A stretch of 64,000 nucleotides of DNA, taken from NCBI RefSeq assembly GCF_001649575.2, contig NC_051450.1, forward strand, positions 15,469,654 through 15,533,653. The letters run 5' to 3'. Origin of the DNA: Kryptolebias marmoratus (taxonomy: Eukaryota > Chordata > Actinopteri > Cyprinodontiformes > Rivulidae). The notes under the pieces are model-generated. The model had not been told where the DNA came from, searched no databases, and saw only the letters and a program-made list of their open reading frames with translations. Shown one piece after another: positions 1-11,760 of the stretch. Numbering within the stretch: position 1 is the stretch's first letter; each line of letters starts with the position of its first letter. A program made the translations under genes and the position numbers.

Positions 1-694
1 GCAGTATTACCAGGAGAATTTAGCCCTGGTCACGTGGTGGTAGTACTTTCCACTTTCTATTTAAAAAAAATGCACATTTCTTTTATACTTGGGTAAAACA
101 GTCAAATAAGAATATGTGTCCACAACTCCAATATGAAAACTGTCAGGTGTTGTTTTTGTGGAGGACATTGTCCAAATCGCAAAATCAGAACAAAGACCCA
201 AGAGTGTAAAACATGTCACCTGCAGTGATCTGTAGTTTCAAACCCTAACAATCTAATTTTAACACCTAATCTGGATCATTTGCTTTAATTTGTATGCTAA
301 CAGCATACGGTCACATGTTAACATTAACAGTTTTTGTGTGTGAGTGAAGTAGAAAAATAAGACTTGGCAATTTTGCTAAAAAGCAGAAAAGTAAAACATT
401 GCCCAGGACAAGTCTGGAACTAGTAACCTCTTCTGTGACAGTGAATTACGGCCTTTCCATCCAAACTTTATGTAAAGTGTTTCGGAAGAAGTCAATAGGG
501 GGAATGTTTACGCTGTTGTTTTTCACATGAAGATGTCAAATGTCATTTCGACCTGAAATGGCATGAAAGCTGTGTTAAAATAAGGTAAAGAATAACAATA
601 TTCATGAAACAAACTTCTATGTAAGCAACCATCTAATGCAAAGGTATAGAAAACTGCAAAGCAATTATGAAGATTGGATTTTAAAATGGTAGAA

Positions 695-825
695 ATTAAC
701 TTGGACTAGCTGTTAGCTCGTCTTCTCTGAGAAAACTAAACCAATGTTCTGAGCGATTTACTGCAGGTAGGATATTAACTACTGATAACAACACCAAAAA
801 AACACCACTTCAAGATATCTGAACA
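695..825 (-). repeat. Inverted-repeat element family A, minus-strand fragment
   Basis: Read on the minus strand, this stretch carries the family hallmarks: a GATATCTTGAAGTGG-like start, then AGTTAATATCCTACCTGCAG, then a GAGCTAACAGCTAG-like block. The same series recurs near 8306, 20505, 25185, 31376, 32100, 36845, 52545 and 58939. The copy is diverged and truncated. The family resembles a non-autonomous element widespread in teleosts that starts with a GGGATAGTTCAGATCTTTTG-type sequence; that identification is from memory. Confidence 0.5.
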
Positions 826-3800
826 ATCCTTTTAATGTTTATGGCCTTCTATTGCAACAGTGTTTGTTTACACTGAAAAGCCGAACCTCCTGCTTTAGTT
901 GACTTTTCTGATGTTTTGCTCCCATCTTGTCTATTCATATAGCTGACATTTAACAAATAGGTGCAATACGACATTCCTCACACAGTGTGTATAATGCGAA
1001 CATGAGATTTTCTGTAGGTCCATAAAGTGCCAGTGAGGGCAGGGAGCACTATCATTTTAAATGTAAATATGACATCAAGAGTGCTCTCAATTACAGAGAA
1101 AGAAATGGAAACATCTTGGCTCTCTCGTAGCCCCATTGTGCAAAGAAAACAGAGCAAACCTTTCTCCGTGAGGCCCCGTTTCAACACTCACGCAGCAATG
1201 AAATAGTGTGACATTCAAGAGAAGTCATAATGACTAGCTTAACGATAGAAACCAGTGATTACTGAAATGTTAGTGTGGCCGTTCATGCAGAGGGTGGCAC
1301 ATCTATCGCACTGCAAAACTGCTGGGTGTTAAACTATTTTCTTATGATGAGATTGCTCTCCATTCATTACACACACAGACACGGAGCACCCTTATGTTTC
1401 TTTGATGCCTCTCTATTCACTCGGATCAAAGGGAGGAGACTCGGGAACATTCATGCATTAGGGGCAAACAAGCTCCTCTGCAGACAGAATGAATGCGTCG
1501 CCAGGTTAGTTATTTTAATGAACTCTTCTGTCACCTTTTTTTTAATGCTTTCAATATCCCACTCAATCAAAGGAGGTTACGAGCCACTGTGCTGCAGCTC
1601 TTTGGGTAATCAAGGTTTTACTTTATTCGTGTAATTTTAAATTACTCTAATTCTGAGGTTTCAGCGGTGCCGCTATACAATAAAATGTAAGCAAACAGTT
1701 TTTTTTCAATCTTTCCTTCATGCTGTTTCTCTAAGTAAGGACAAGTTTTTGGACCCACAAAGGAAAGACCATAGAGAAAGCAGGCCTGAAATGGTGAGCT
1801 TGTTCCAGGTGCTTTTCAGCGGTTGAAGGCCGCCGAGCTGCGAAGCATAAATTAACATCAAGGTTTGCTGGATGACTCCCCAAAATTTGCTTCCGACTCC
1901 AAACCGCGGAGCCAAATTTGCATTTACTTGAATCAAACCAATGTCATTTACTGTTCTTAAGTTCTCACATGTTCCGCTTAAGCAGGCACGGCCACTTCCC
2001 CTCGCACAGCTGCGCTTCTCAGAGGCCGACGCTTGTGAGAAATTCCTCAGGGAGGTTACCACAGGGTCTGCTCTGTCTCGGTGAAGTTCGGGAAATTTTA
2101 AGAATTTTTATTGTCCTGCTCTTTGGACAACGGGGAGCCAGGAAAAGGAATGTGTGGATCATTTAAGGTTCACTTGAGCCAAATTATGAAAAAAAAAAAA
2201 GGACATATTCATTAACTTGCTTCACAAGGTTACAAGTAGTGTCAAATTAGGCAAGTTATTTTCATTGTATGTAAACTTAAAAGACACATAAACAACAGTC
2301 AATGTAAATAAAAACAAGATAACAAGAAGCCATTGAAATAACAAAAAAATCTGGATCTTTGCACACTGATTGGAGCAGAATAATCTCTGACCTTACAGGA
2401 TGGTTGCAGATTGGTGTTTTTCCAAAAATCTGATGTTAAACAAATCATTATGGTCACATAAGGAAGTCTCAGCATTTTTTCTGCTGCACCCTGACAGGCA
2501 CAGTTTTGTATTAGTCTCCTAATCAGGATAATAAACCTGTTGGAGACAGGTTTAGCATCCTTGTAACAATAAAAACAAAAGCCTGTAACAGCGATTGTTC
2601 AGAGCACGTGTTTGTTTGTCTGCTAACAAAAGATGCCTGTGCACTTTTCTCATCTGATGCCAGTGGCTGCAGGCCTTTCAAGAAGAATAGGATGTAAAAG
2701 TTAAAAAAAATAAAAATAAAACCGAAGATTTCGACAATCCCCAAGTGTCTCATTTGGATGGGTGCAACTTTTACTTTTTGAAAAGCACCACCTCCTACCT
2801 TACCCTCCTCCCGAAGCTCCCTTTGTCTCTCTCCCTCTACAGGTTTTTTGGCGCTCGGTGAAAGGAGCCGGGGCAGAAGGAGCCCCGCTTTGCATGAGGG
2901 GAGGATGAATCCCAAACAGCCTGTCGACTTCACTCCCCGACGCTCTTTCGCCTGCCCCACTGACTGAGATTTTAATAAATGATGACGTGCGGTATGAATA
3001 AACCACAAGGCAGTGCTACTGCCAAAAGGCAGAGAGAGATACCAAGGTAACGCACAAGAGGTGATAAATAAGTCAACAAAGACTCATTTGCTGTTCTTGG
3101 TTTATACCACTGTCATTCTGCCGTTGCATTTAATTGGATGTGAGAAGTGGAACGTATGTCGTTGCATATGTTTAAAACCCTTATTGCACAAAGGCATCAA
3201 AGTTGTGTTTCACTTCCACATGACTGTTAAATATAATTTAGGAGGAAGACGCTTTAGCCTTAAGTTCTTTACTTTGCTTCCCTAGTTCTGTCAATTACAG
3301 CTATTTCTGTTTAGTTTCTGTGTTTATGACCATCGCTGTCATTTTTGTAACATTTAAGGCTAAACGTGCTGTTGGCAGACATTTTAAGAGTTAATTTAAT
3401 TTTCATAGATCTTCTCAAAACTCCCCATTTGGTTTTTTGTCTCCTGGGCTGTGTTTAAAATTACAAACAAATGAGCTAGACATGATGTAAAGAATGCTAT
3501 TTTTTTAAAATTTGTTACTTGCACAAGCACTCAGTACATTTTTATTCAAATCTACATTTTCATTTACACACCTTTTCAAACAATAAAGCCTTCTCATTTT
3601 CATATTTGTGTTTTGCACAGCAAGTTGTCTTTTTTTATCCGTCCAGAACTATATAGTATTTTATGTAAAACATCTAACCTTAAATTAGGTACTGACTTGT
3701 AAATTATTTCCAATGATATTTAAACTTGTTTATTGCAAAAAACATTTAAAAGCAGAAAAAAAGCATTGAAGTACAGTAGAGTTTTAAATGTATTTCACAA

Positions 3801-6800
3801 CCATTTTCAGGTTTATTCTAATACACGTGTTGTTTTTGGCTTATATACACATATAAAGTGACTGCTCACTTTGTTAACACAGATGCTGATTTGATAAAAT
3901 TTGGAAGTTTAGGAAAGATTTTGTAACTTACAAGAAACTGCCTTCTTTTCAGCAAAGATGGTTTCTAACACGATTCATGAATAATGGTATAAAAACTACA
4001 GAACTGTTGTCTTGCAGTTGCTCCTGGGCTTGCATCATATTTATTGCATTAAGTTTGACACGTTTGGCTTTATCAGCATTGGTTCACATTTCAAGATGCA
4101 GTCAGACAAAGCCGACCTCTTTATCTTTGGGGAAACAATAGTCTTGGGCAACTTGACGGCAGCCTCCACTCCAGCTCTGTCTCTGCCACTTTTGCTCCAG
4201 TTATGTTCTGCAAATAAAGGCAGACCTTGTCCTAGATTCTGCAAGATGGTACAGCGTGAACTTTTAAAGTAGGTGAGTTTATATTTTTGTTGCCTGTTGG
4301 TTTTTTGCAGGACAACAAGCTACGACGAGCTATCTGAGTTGTTCTGTGCTTCTTTTTTTTTAAGAAAAGGGAGAAAAATCTTCATAAAAAATATTAATTT
4401 TCTAGTATTAATCAAATTGTAGCATGTTCAAAAAATTAGAAAAGAACCCATTAGTCCATTTTAATCATTTTGTTGAATGGTTGATAATGAGGAGCAGCTT
4501 TTTATCAAGCATCACCTGGAACACATTTTCAGGAAAAAAAAAAGAAAAAAGATTGGGGTAAATTTTTACCAGATTGGTCACTTTTGTTTAGGGAAAGGTG
4601 GATAAAGCCAAAAGCCAAGATGAATCGAGACACAGTTAGTAAAAGCTGAAAGGTTGTAAATTACGTAGCATATCAAGATCCGGCTTTTGTTGGTGGAGCT
4701 GGAATGATGAAAAGGATGATGAAAGGCTGGGGCGAAAAGCTGAAATACGGTGGGGGGGCTGTTTAAAATGTCCTCCATTTCAACAAAGTGATTATTGGGG
4801 GTACTTAGTAGCTTTCATATTAAAATGATTAAGGTCTCTTTGAAAAACTAAGAGCTGGTGTGGCTCCAGTCGGTGGGAGGCCTGGAATAAAAGGCTCTGG
4901 TGGCAGAAGAATAATGCAGCTTAAATACCTTCCAGACAGCGGACTTTGCTGCTTCTGCTCACTTTCAGGTAGCTTCAGCTGCAGATTTCTGCAACATGGA
5001 CACCCAGATGAAAGAAACTCTATATGTTACCGGAGAACAAATTTAATGTTAAAACTGAGAAATTCTAATGATTGTTTTTTTTTTTTTTTTAATAGAACGC
5101 TCCAGAATTACGTCACTGTTTGTATACACATGGACTAGCCGCCATGTTGGAAGACAACCTCCAAAGAAACAAAAAGAGCAATTATTCAACCATATTGTTC
5201 AATATTTGAGTGTTTTTTGTCTGCTTGAATAGGGCTTATGCAGACACAAATAAATTAATATACAAAATCATACTTCAGAATCCCTGCAGTTGTGACAAAC
5301 TAAGGTGAACGAACTTGAGAATTGGCCCAGAGGCAAAAGTGGATGACAAATCTATCATTTATAAGCTTCACCTGCGCCCTTTCTTCATGAAATAAAGAAT
5401 AACACTGAGCTCCAGGATTTGTTCTGATAACAGAAAATATTTAAGAGTAAATTTGAACTCTTGCGATCATCAGGAGTTTAGACTGGTGTAGTACATTGTG
5501 AAAAACAAATTAAAAAGCTAACATTTTTTAAGTTAACCCATTGACATACTACTTATCCTGGATGTCATCATTCCTCACTGTGACCAACCATAAATGTAAT
5601 AATTTGCAGCTTGCAGACTTTTTTATGTCCTTAGATCTTCACATGTGAACATTGTGTTGAAAACAGCGTTATAGTCACCAATAAAAACATATTCCTATAG
5701 CAAAACATCCTGCATGGGCTCAAGAAAACATACAATTGAGCTGCATTCATGAATTTGTTAAAACTTCTTGTGCTGTTTGTGCTATTGTTTTTCCCCTAAC
5801 TTGACTCTTGTCAATGTTGATAATGTCAACTAAAAGTTAGGGTTATTTTCTCATTATTATTATTTTTGCCATTTTTAATATATATGCAGTAAAAACTAAA
5901 CGTTTGTCAATCTCTGCTGTTTTACAGAATCAGTTTTGACTTGAAGATAACCTGTTCTGCGTCTCCTTTGTTTCATGTCTTGGTTCTACTCACCAACTCA
6001 GCTCTGTGACTACCTCCCTAGCTCGTCTTTTACTCCTGTTCTGCTTTAGTCCTGACATTAATCCCGCCGAGGCAGAAAAAGGGCATCTCAGGCCAAATGT
6101 GAAAGTTTTTTGGGAAAGGGGTCATAAAAACACTTCAAACCACTGATTGGTCAGTGGGTGAGAACACTAACTCCAGTCATCAAATTATCTACTTGTGCCC
6201 TTTAATGTGAGTCAGCCATTTTTCCGGAGCAAAATTGTAATTTCTCCATTCACTTCATACTGAACAAAAAAACTCATAACCTCATAAACTCATAAGCCGT
6301 ACACTACATTCCTCAAAAGATTGCTGCATTTGAGTAATGCGTGATGGAAATCAGAAGAAGGAAGTGTACCATATGGTCTGGAAAAACTATTATATAGCTG
6401 CAACCTATGAGTGCATTAAAACAGAAACTACTTCCTGCTTCCCACTTTGGGCCTTTAAATACAAACTGCACATGAGAAAAAGCAGCAGTCAGCCAGGGTT
6501 CAGTAAATGTGACACAGGAGCAAATATTGATCGACTGATTAGCGTCTGAACGTGACTTTACTCAGTTAAATGTTAATAGTTGTGAGCGACTGCCTGGTGA
6601 AGCACAAACTACAAAAAGCAATTTGAAAGAATGAGTTTTGTCTGGATTAACAGCCTAAAATAACCGATTTACGTTAACAAGAGAACAGGAGCATAATCTT
6701 TGGGTGTAATGAGGGGCGACTGAAACTAGACAGATTTTTTATAAGCCTTGTAAAAAAAAAAAAAAAGTCTAATTATTCCTGGAAATGCTTTTAGAAGCTT

Positions 6801-8305
6801 TAAATGTCCACAAAACATGTCCATGTCCTTTCTGCTGCTGGATTATAGAGACAAAGCAAAACAGAAAAGTATGTTATAAGAATCGACTTGGTGAAGAGTA
6901 AAAGGTGGTAATATGCAAAATCAACCCAACAGCTTAAAGTCAACAAGACTTTTAGTGAGGCAGTAAAAGACCTAAAACTTTACTGGTGAACTTTTAGGAT
7001 TTTCTGTGGTTCTTTAAATGTAATTCTGCTCTTTTGGAACATGCCTTCATGTGTTGTCTTAAGTGTCTCTACTTAATTGTTCTCTGTTTTATTCTTTTAC
7101 TGACTTGACTTAAACTTTAAACACTGAGATTACAAAAACATTTTATATTTTTTTTGTTATATAACCTTTATGCCAAAACATGTTTTACCTGCAGACGCTC
7201 AGCTGCTCAGAAGCTTAAATATTATTTACAGCTAATTATGAAGCAATTAAATGTTAAGTTCTCAGGTTTCTCTGCCTTAATTTCTTGTCTTCTGTGAGTA
7301 AAATGCTGAATATTTCTTCTTATTACCTTTAAAAGCTCCTGGTTGTCTCTCAGTTTCGGGTCCTTGTCCAACTGTTCTGTAAGAAGTCATTTAAGTAACC
7401 TTCCTGCCTAATCTGAACCAGCTGCTCCTGATTTCTGTCACTTTTTTATGAAACACCCATAACTCAGCAGCACTGAAAGTTGTGATGCCATCAACTGGAC
7501 CACATGTTTTTTAATAGGTGATGATGTTTGCAAAGTTGAAAGAAATTATTTCACCTTTTCTTTTTGATTTTGGTTAATTAGGTAAACACTGACCCTAATG
7601 TTTGTGGTCTGGTTTGTTATTATGGTATATGAGAAAACCTCTTTTAGCCTTTTTTGTGTTAGGATTTATAAATACTTGGCATGTTGTGGTCAACCCTCGT
7701 GCAGTCTTTACTAAAGACTTGGATAATGATAAGGTATGTATACCTTCTGGAGAGTGTTTACTTTACTTGGCTGAATGACTTAATGGAATAATTTGTATGG
7801 AAAGGATTCCTTCTCAAATTAAAGTTGAGCCGTTAAAGTTCATGTAACTATAGTAGAAATGTCTTGTTAAATAGTTAAAATGACAAAAGTTGTCAGTGTC
7901 CAAAAAACGTCTGGCCTGAGTAAATTCATTTATTAGACCTATTTAATAAAATAGGTTATTTACCAGTGATTTAATTAGTTTTAATGCAAATAAAATAACC
8001 ACTATAGTGATAAAACTGCATCATTATAATAAATCCAGGAAGCTCAGCAGCTGGCAGCAGCTGTTGTAGCTGGAGGGGTGACACGCAGGATGTCAGAAAG
8101 CTCTGGGAACCAGTCAGCGGCGCAATGTCCTCACTTCATTCATACACATCCGTCCTCTCAGGGGACAGAGAGACGCTCAATCATCCCTGGCAACTAGGGC
8201 ATCTTTTCCTCACTTCACCCTCTCTGGTTGGATGCTGAAAAAGGCTCTGAATCACAGGAGGGGTGACACAGGGAGGGGGCCTATCCTCAGATGACATTTA
8301 GTTAA

Positions 8306-8432
8306 AGAGATAGCCCAGATCTTTTGAAGTGTGGAAAAGTTATGAACAGTTAATATCTTACCTGTTGAACAACCTCAGTTTGAAGAAATAGAGTTTCTGA
8401 TCAGATTGATGAGCTAACAGGAGTCTAGTAAT
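8306..8432 (+). repeat. Inverted-repeat element family A, plus-strand copy
   Basis: This copy starts with AGATAGCCCAGATCTTTTG, continues with GTTATGAACAGTTAATATC and TTACCTGTTG, and ends in a GATGAGCTAACAGGAGTCTAG block. It is one of the clearest single-arm copies and helps define the family. Confidence 0.6.
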
Positions 8433-8514
8433 TTATTGGATCATTATTGACAAAGGTAAAAGACGATAACGTTTCTACCCGTGTCTGTGCGCATGTGTGT
8501 TCATTTGTCTGCAG

Positions 8515-8890
8515 GGTTAGTAAAATATCTCATGAACCACTGGATGGAGTTCAATGAAACTCCCAGAAAGTAATCATTGGGTGTACATCTACAGCGGATT
8601 ACCTTTTGGAGTCAAACCAATTCAAGATGGCTGCCACAGCCAACTTAACTTAGGAACCACAAAAATGGCTCCAACTTTTACAGTTTTACAGATATAGAGC
8701 TAAAATCTGGTGTGGCAGTAGCTGATTGTCATCCCAACACTCATACTTTATGTACTACGGATTGCTTAACATTAATGCTTAAAACTCTGGCATTAACTGT
8801 TTCCATCAACCTTTTCTGTCTGTTAGCAAAATATCTCATGAACCACTGGATGGATTTTAATGAAACTCTGAGAAAGTAATAAAAAATGTT
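8515..8890 (+). repeat. Dispersed repeat with two internal direct copies
   Basis: A block beginning AAAATATCTCATGAACCACT, followed by GGATGGA, A-rich sequence and GAAAGTAAT, occurs near 8523-8575 and again near 8828-8880. Between them are phrases such as CAAGATGGCTGCCACAGCCA and ACAGATATAGAGCTAAAATC that recur in altered form near 17,530-17,650. I take this as an old interspersed repeat of a type common in fish genomes. I see no coding capacity or clean terminal repeats. Confidence 0.55.
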
Positions 8891-9924
8891 ATATAGGTGG
8901 TAATAAACTATTTCAATCAAGTTTTTAATCATTTGTTTTTCATATTCTTTCATCTTAATTTTACCTCTTTTCATCATACTGACCCGTACCACACAGCTTC
9001 CGAACCTCATCAATAAATCAGACTTTCAATTCAGAATTTTAAGACCGGGATTAAAGAAAAAAATTTCTGTTAAAGAGAGGCCATTTCTGCCCTCATCAGA
9101 AATCAATTTATTTTCAGCGTTCTGGGGCAAAGTAGAAAAAAGGAAATAAGAAAAAAAAAAACGAAGTCTTAACATCTCATCTCTCGTGCTTTTCCACAGA
9201 GAGCCTCGGCGTTGTCTAGAGACAGTGAAAAGATCTTCTACCAAGGCTTATTAATTCACTTCTCTCATCTCCCCGAGCTGGCTATCATTACAACCCTATA
9301 TATAGAGCCGCGCGGGGAATAGTGAGGGATGCACACGCGCATTAACATTAATGACTTTAGGCTCTGCTCGTGAGCCTTGTGTGCTTAGACACACTCACAT
9401 ATGCAACTGTGAAAACAAAAAAAATTGTGCCCATATCCCGTGGAATCAACATTCCTTTGTTTACAAACAATAGAACAACTGGTTTCCTCTTCACTACAGC
9501 ATCATCTCGCGTTTCACTACTGATTGTGCGTACGATTGTGCTGCAGGCGGAAGCAGGGTCCAGGATCTTTAGTAGATTGGTTTGACTGCAGGCTCCTACT
9601 GAGTTTGCTAATGAACAATCATCAGAGCCTCCCCCTGTGGCTGTTGTTAAGGACTAGTACGCTGCTGCATTGTGAAAGCAGGATTACACTGTGTCGGCCC
9701 TTCAGTAGTAATTCTATCCCCTTCTCAGCAGGAGTCCGTGCAGCCCATTTCATTTTCCACTTTGTGCTAATCAAGATCTAATGTCCATTATTGCTCCTCT
9801 AGATCTTGCGCACAGATCTGAGCACATCTTGTTGAACAGGATACATTTAAAAGCTACTTCCACCTCTGCGACCCCCCTCCATCCCCAGCTACCCTTCTTC
9901 AGGCCCCATCCTGGGTGACTCTAG

Positions 9925-10268
9925 CGGGATAGCAGATGGTGCTCACAGAGAGGGAGGGCAAAGCACACAGACTCCTGTCCCCCGGCCCAAGACTCCGGAG
10001 TTGGGGGTGTTTGGAGCGTCCACCCAGCAGCAGCAGCAGCAGAATGTGACCCCACTCTCTTGTCTGCTCTGCCCTCGGGGCTGGACACGGTCAGCCACGC
10101 AGAAATCAAAGACAAGGCCAATGCCTTTCTACTCAGCAAACACCAGCCCCACACAGCTCACATGGGCCAGAGCTGCAAGGAAGGGTCGATTCCCAGCTAT
10201 TACTCCGTCGAGGATCCATTAGGTGTCTCGTGCGCGTATGTCGCTCACACATTACAGCAGGATGCATG
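9925..10268 (+). other. Unrecognised open stretch, possible coding exon
   Basis: One plus-strand frame is open from just after a TAG near 9922 to a TGA ending at about 10268. The segment 10045-10212 has coding-like base use, with many codons ending in C or G in an otherwise AT-rich area. It reads as a plausible hydrophilic peptide, including KDKANAFLLSKHQPH and SIPSYYSVEDP. A (CAG)6 run just upstream reads as alanine in this frame. Possible donors follow at 10219 (TTAG/GTGTCT) and about 10236. I do not recognise the protein, and no partner exon was found. It may equally be a conserved non-coding element. Confidence 0.25.
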
Positions 10269-11394
10269 ATTTATTCAGGGGGGCTTTACAATTGTCAGAG
10301 ATGGATGGCATCAATAGAGGTTTTGTCCCTGTTGATGAATCAGGAGATTTGCTGCTTTAAACAAATCTATCCTCGTGCTGTTCTTCAGGCAAAGACAGGA
10401 GACATAGGTGCGACGGGTAGAGACTGGAAACACATTGCTTTGCTCCACTTATGCAAATATGAGCCAGCTGATTTGAGAGAATGGAGAGGATTAAACGCCT
10501 CTGTGGGGAGTTTAACTCAGCAGCAAAGGACTCTGGATCAGGGCCTTTAGTCCTTTAAGCACAGAGGCATCAGCTGCATGAATCCAGGTAGGAAATTAAT
10601 TTATAAGCGACAATACGTCTATTATTTTGAAATCACTTATTGATTATTGTTTTAATTGCGCTTTTTTTTTTTTTGAGCGATTCAAGTCTGCATTTAAATC
10701 TCCCTCTGGGATTAGCTGACAAATAAACCCAGAAGCATTATAAGAATTCAGATAAGTACCAATTTAGAGTATGTAGCTATGGGAATAATAAAATAATACA
10801 CAGCAGAAAACAGTTAATGGTGTGGTAAAGCACCACTTAAGGGCAAAACACACAGGCAATAAGTGACACACGTCAAACATTACACCTTCATTGTTTTCTG
10901 TTATGACCCCCTCACCGGCGCCAGCTGGCCACCGACCAACTCGCTTTTGAAACATCAACGCTCCTGAAACAAAACATTTTTATGCATACTCACTCCCCGC
11001 TTGGACATCCAAATTCCCATAGCAGCTCTTCTGAGCTCTTTTTTTTTTGGACACTTCTTCTTGTTTTTTGGGGTTTTTTTAGCTGTAGTTCTGTTTCATA
11101 TCAAAAGTATAAAAGTGGATGAGGAAAGAGCTGAGGTTGAGAAATATCCAGAGATATATGACCCATAATCTTGTCATTAACACTAGAAGACAATGTGAAT
11201 ATATTGGCAAAAAAACAAGATATTGTCTGGTGAAACACTGCATAAGAGATTAGCTAATATAGTTTGAAAAACAAAAGCTTATGTTTTAAAGTCGATCCGT
11301 GTTGTTACAGCACACTACAGCATTGATGTTTCAAGCACCCAAAATGATGCTCTTCCAATGATGATTCTGGCTTTAGGCTTTGACTACATAACTC

Positions 11395-11760
11395 TGGTTA
11401 AAAATGGCAACGAAACAAAACAAACAAAAAACAAAACAGCAAAAACAGCTAAAGAAAAACAAGTTAAAAGGACAATAAAAAAATGGATAAAACTGACAAC
11501 CAAAGAATTTCCTCCTTCTAAAAACAACAGAAAATTAGTTCAAAAAATCGCTACAGATATAAAATCTATACTTTAACAATAAAAACAGAAATACAGCAAA
11601 AGAAAAATCAATAAAAAAGGCAACAACAAAAAATAAAGAAGCTGCTACAGAAAAAAACACAATACGAAACTTGCAAAAAGCTGGTAAAAACAGCAAAAAA
11701 CTAAAAACTAAACCAAGAAAAACTGGTAAAAATGAAAAATACACAACAGAAAGACATATA
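11395..11760. repeat. A-rich low-complexity tract
   Basis: About 365 bases are built mostly from AAAACA, AAAAAC and AAAAACAG-like units with little T on the plus strand. It gives short lysine- and asparagine-rich open frames in one direction and phenylalanine- or leucine-rich ones in the other. Both are composition artefacts. It looks like a decayed simple-sequence region. Confidence 0.6.

Larger units (their letters stand above)
1..9900. other. Non-coding region, no gene recognised
   Basis: I see no convincing exon here. Open frames are short, AT-rich and have no recognisable domain. The stretch holds inverted-repeat family fragments (about 695-825 and 8306-8432), a duplicated dispersed repeat (about 8515-8890) and many short A or T runs. 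Enhancers or introns of a flanking gene cannot be excluded from sequence alone. Confidence 0.5.
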
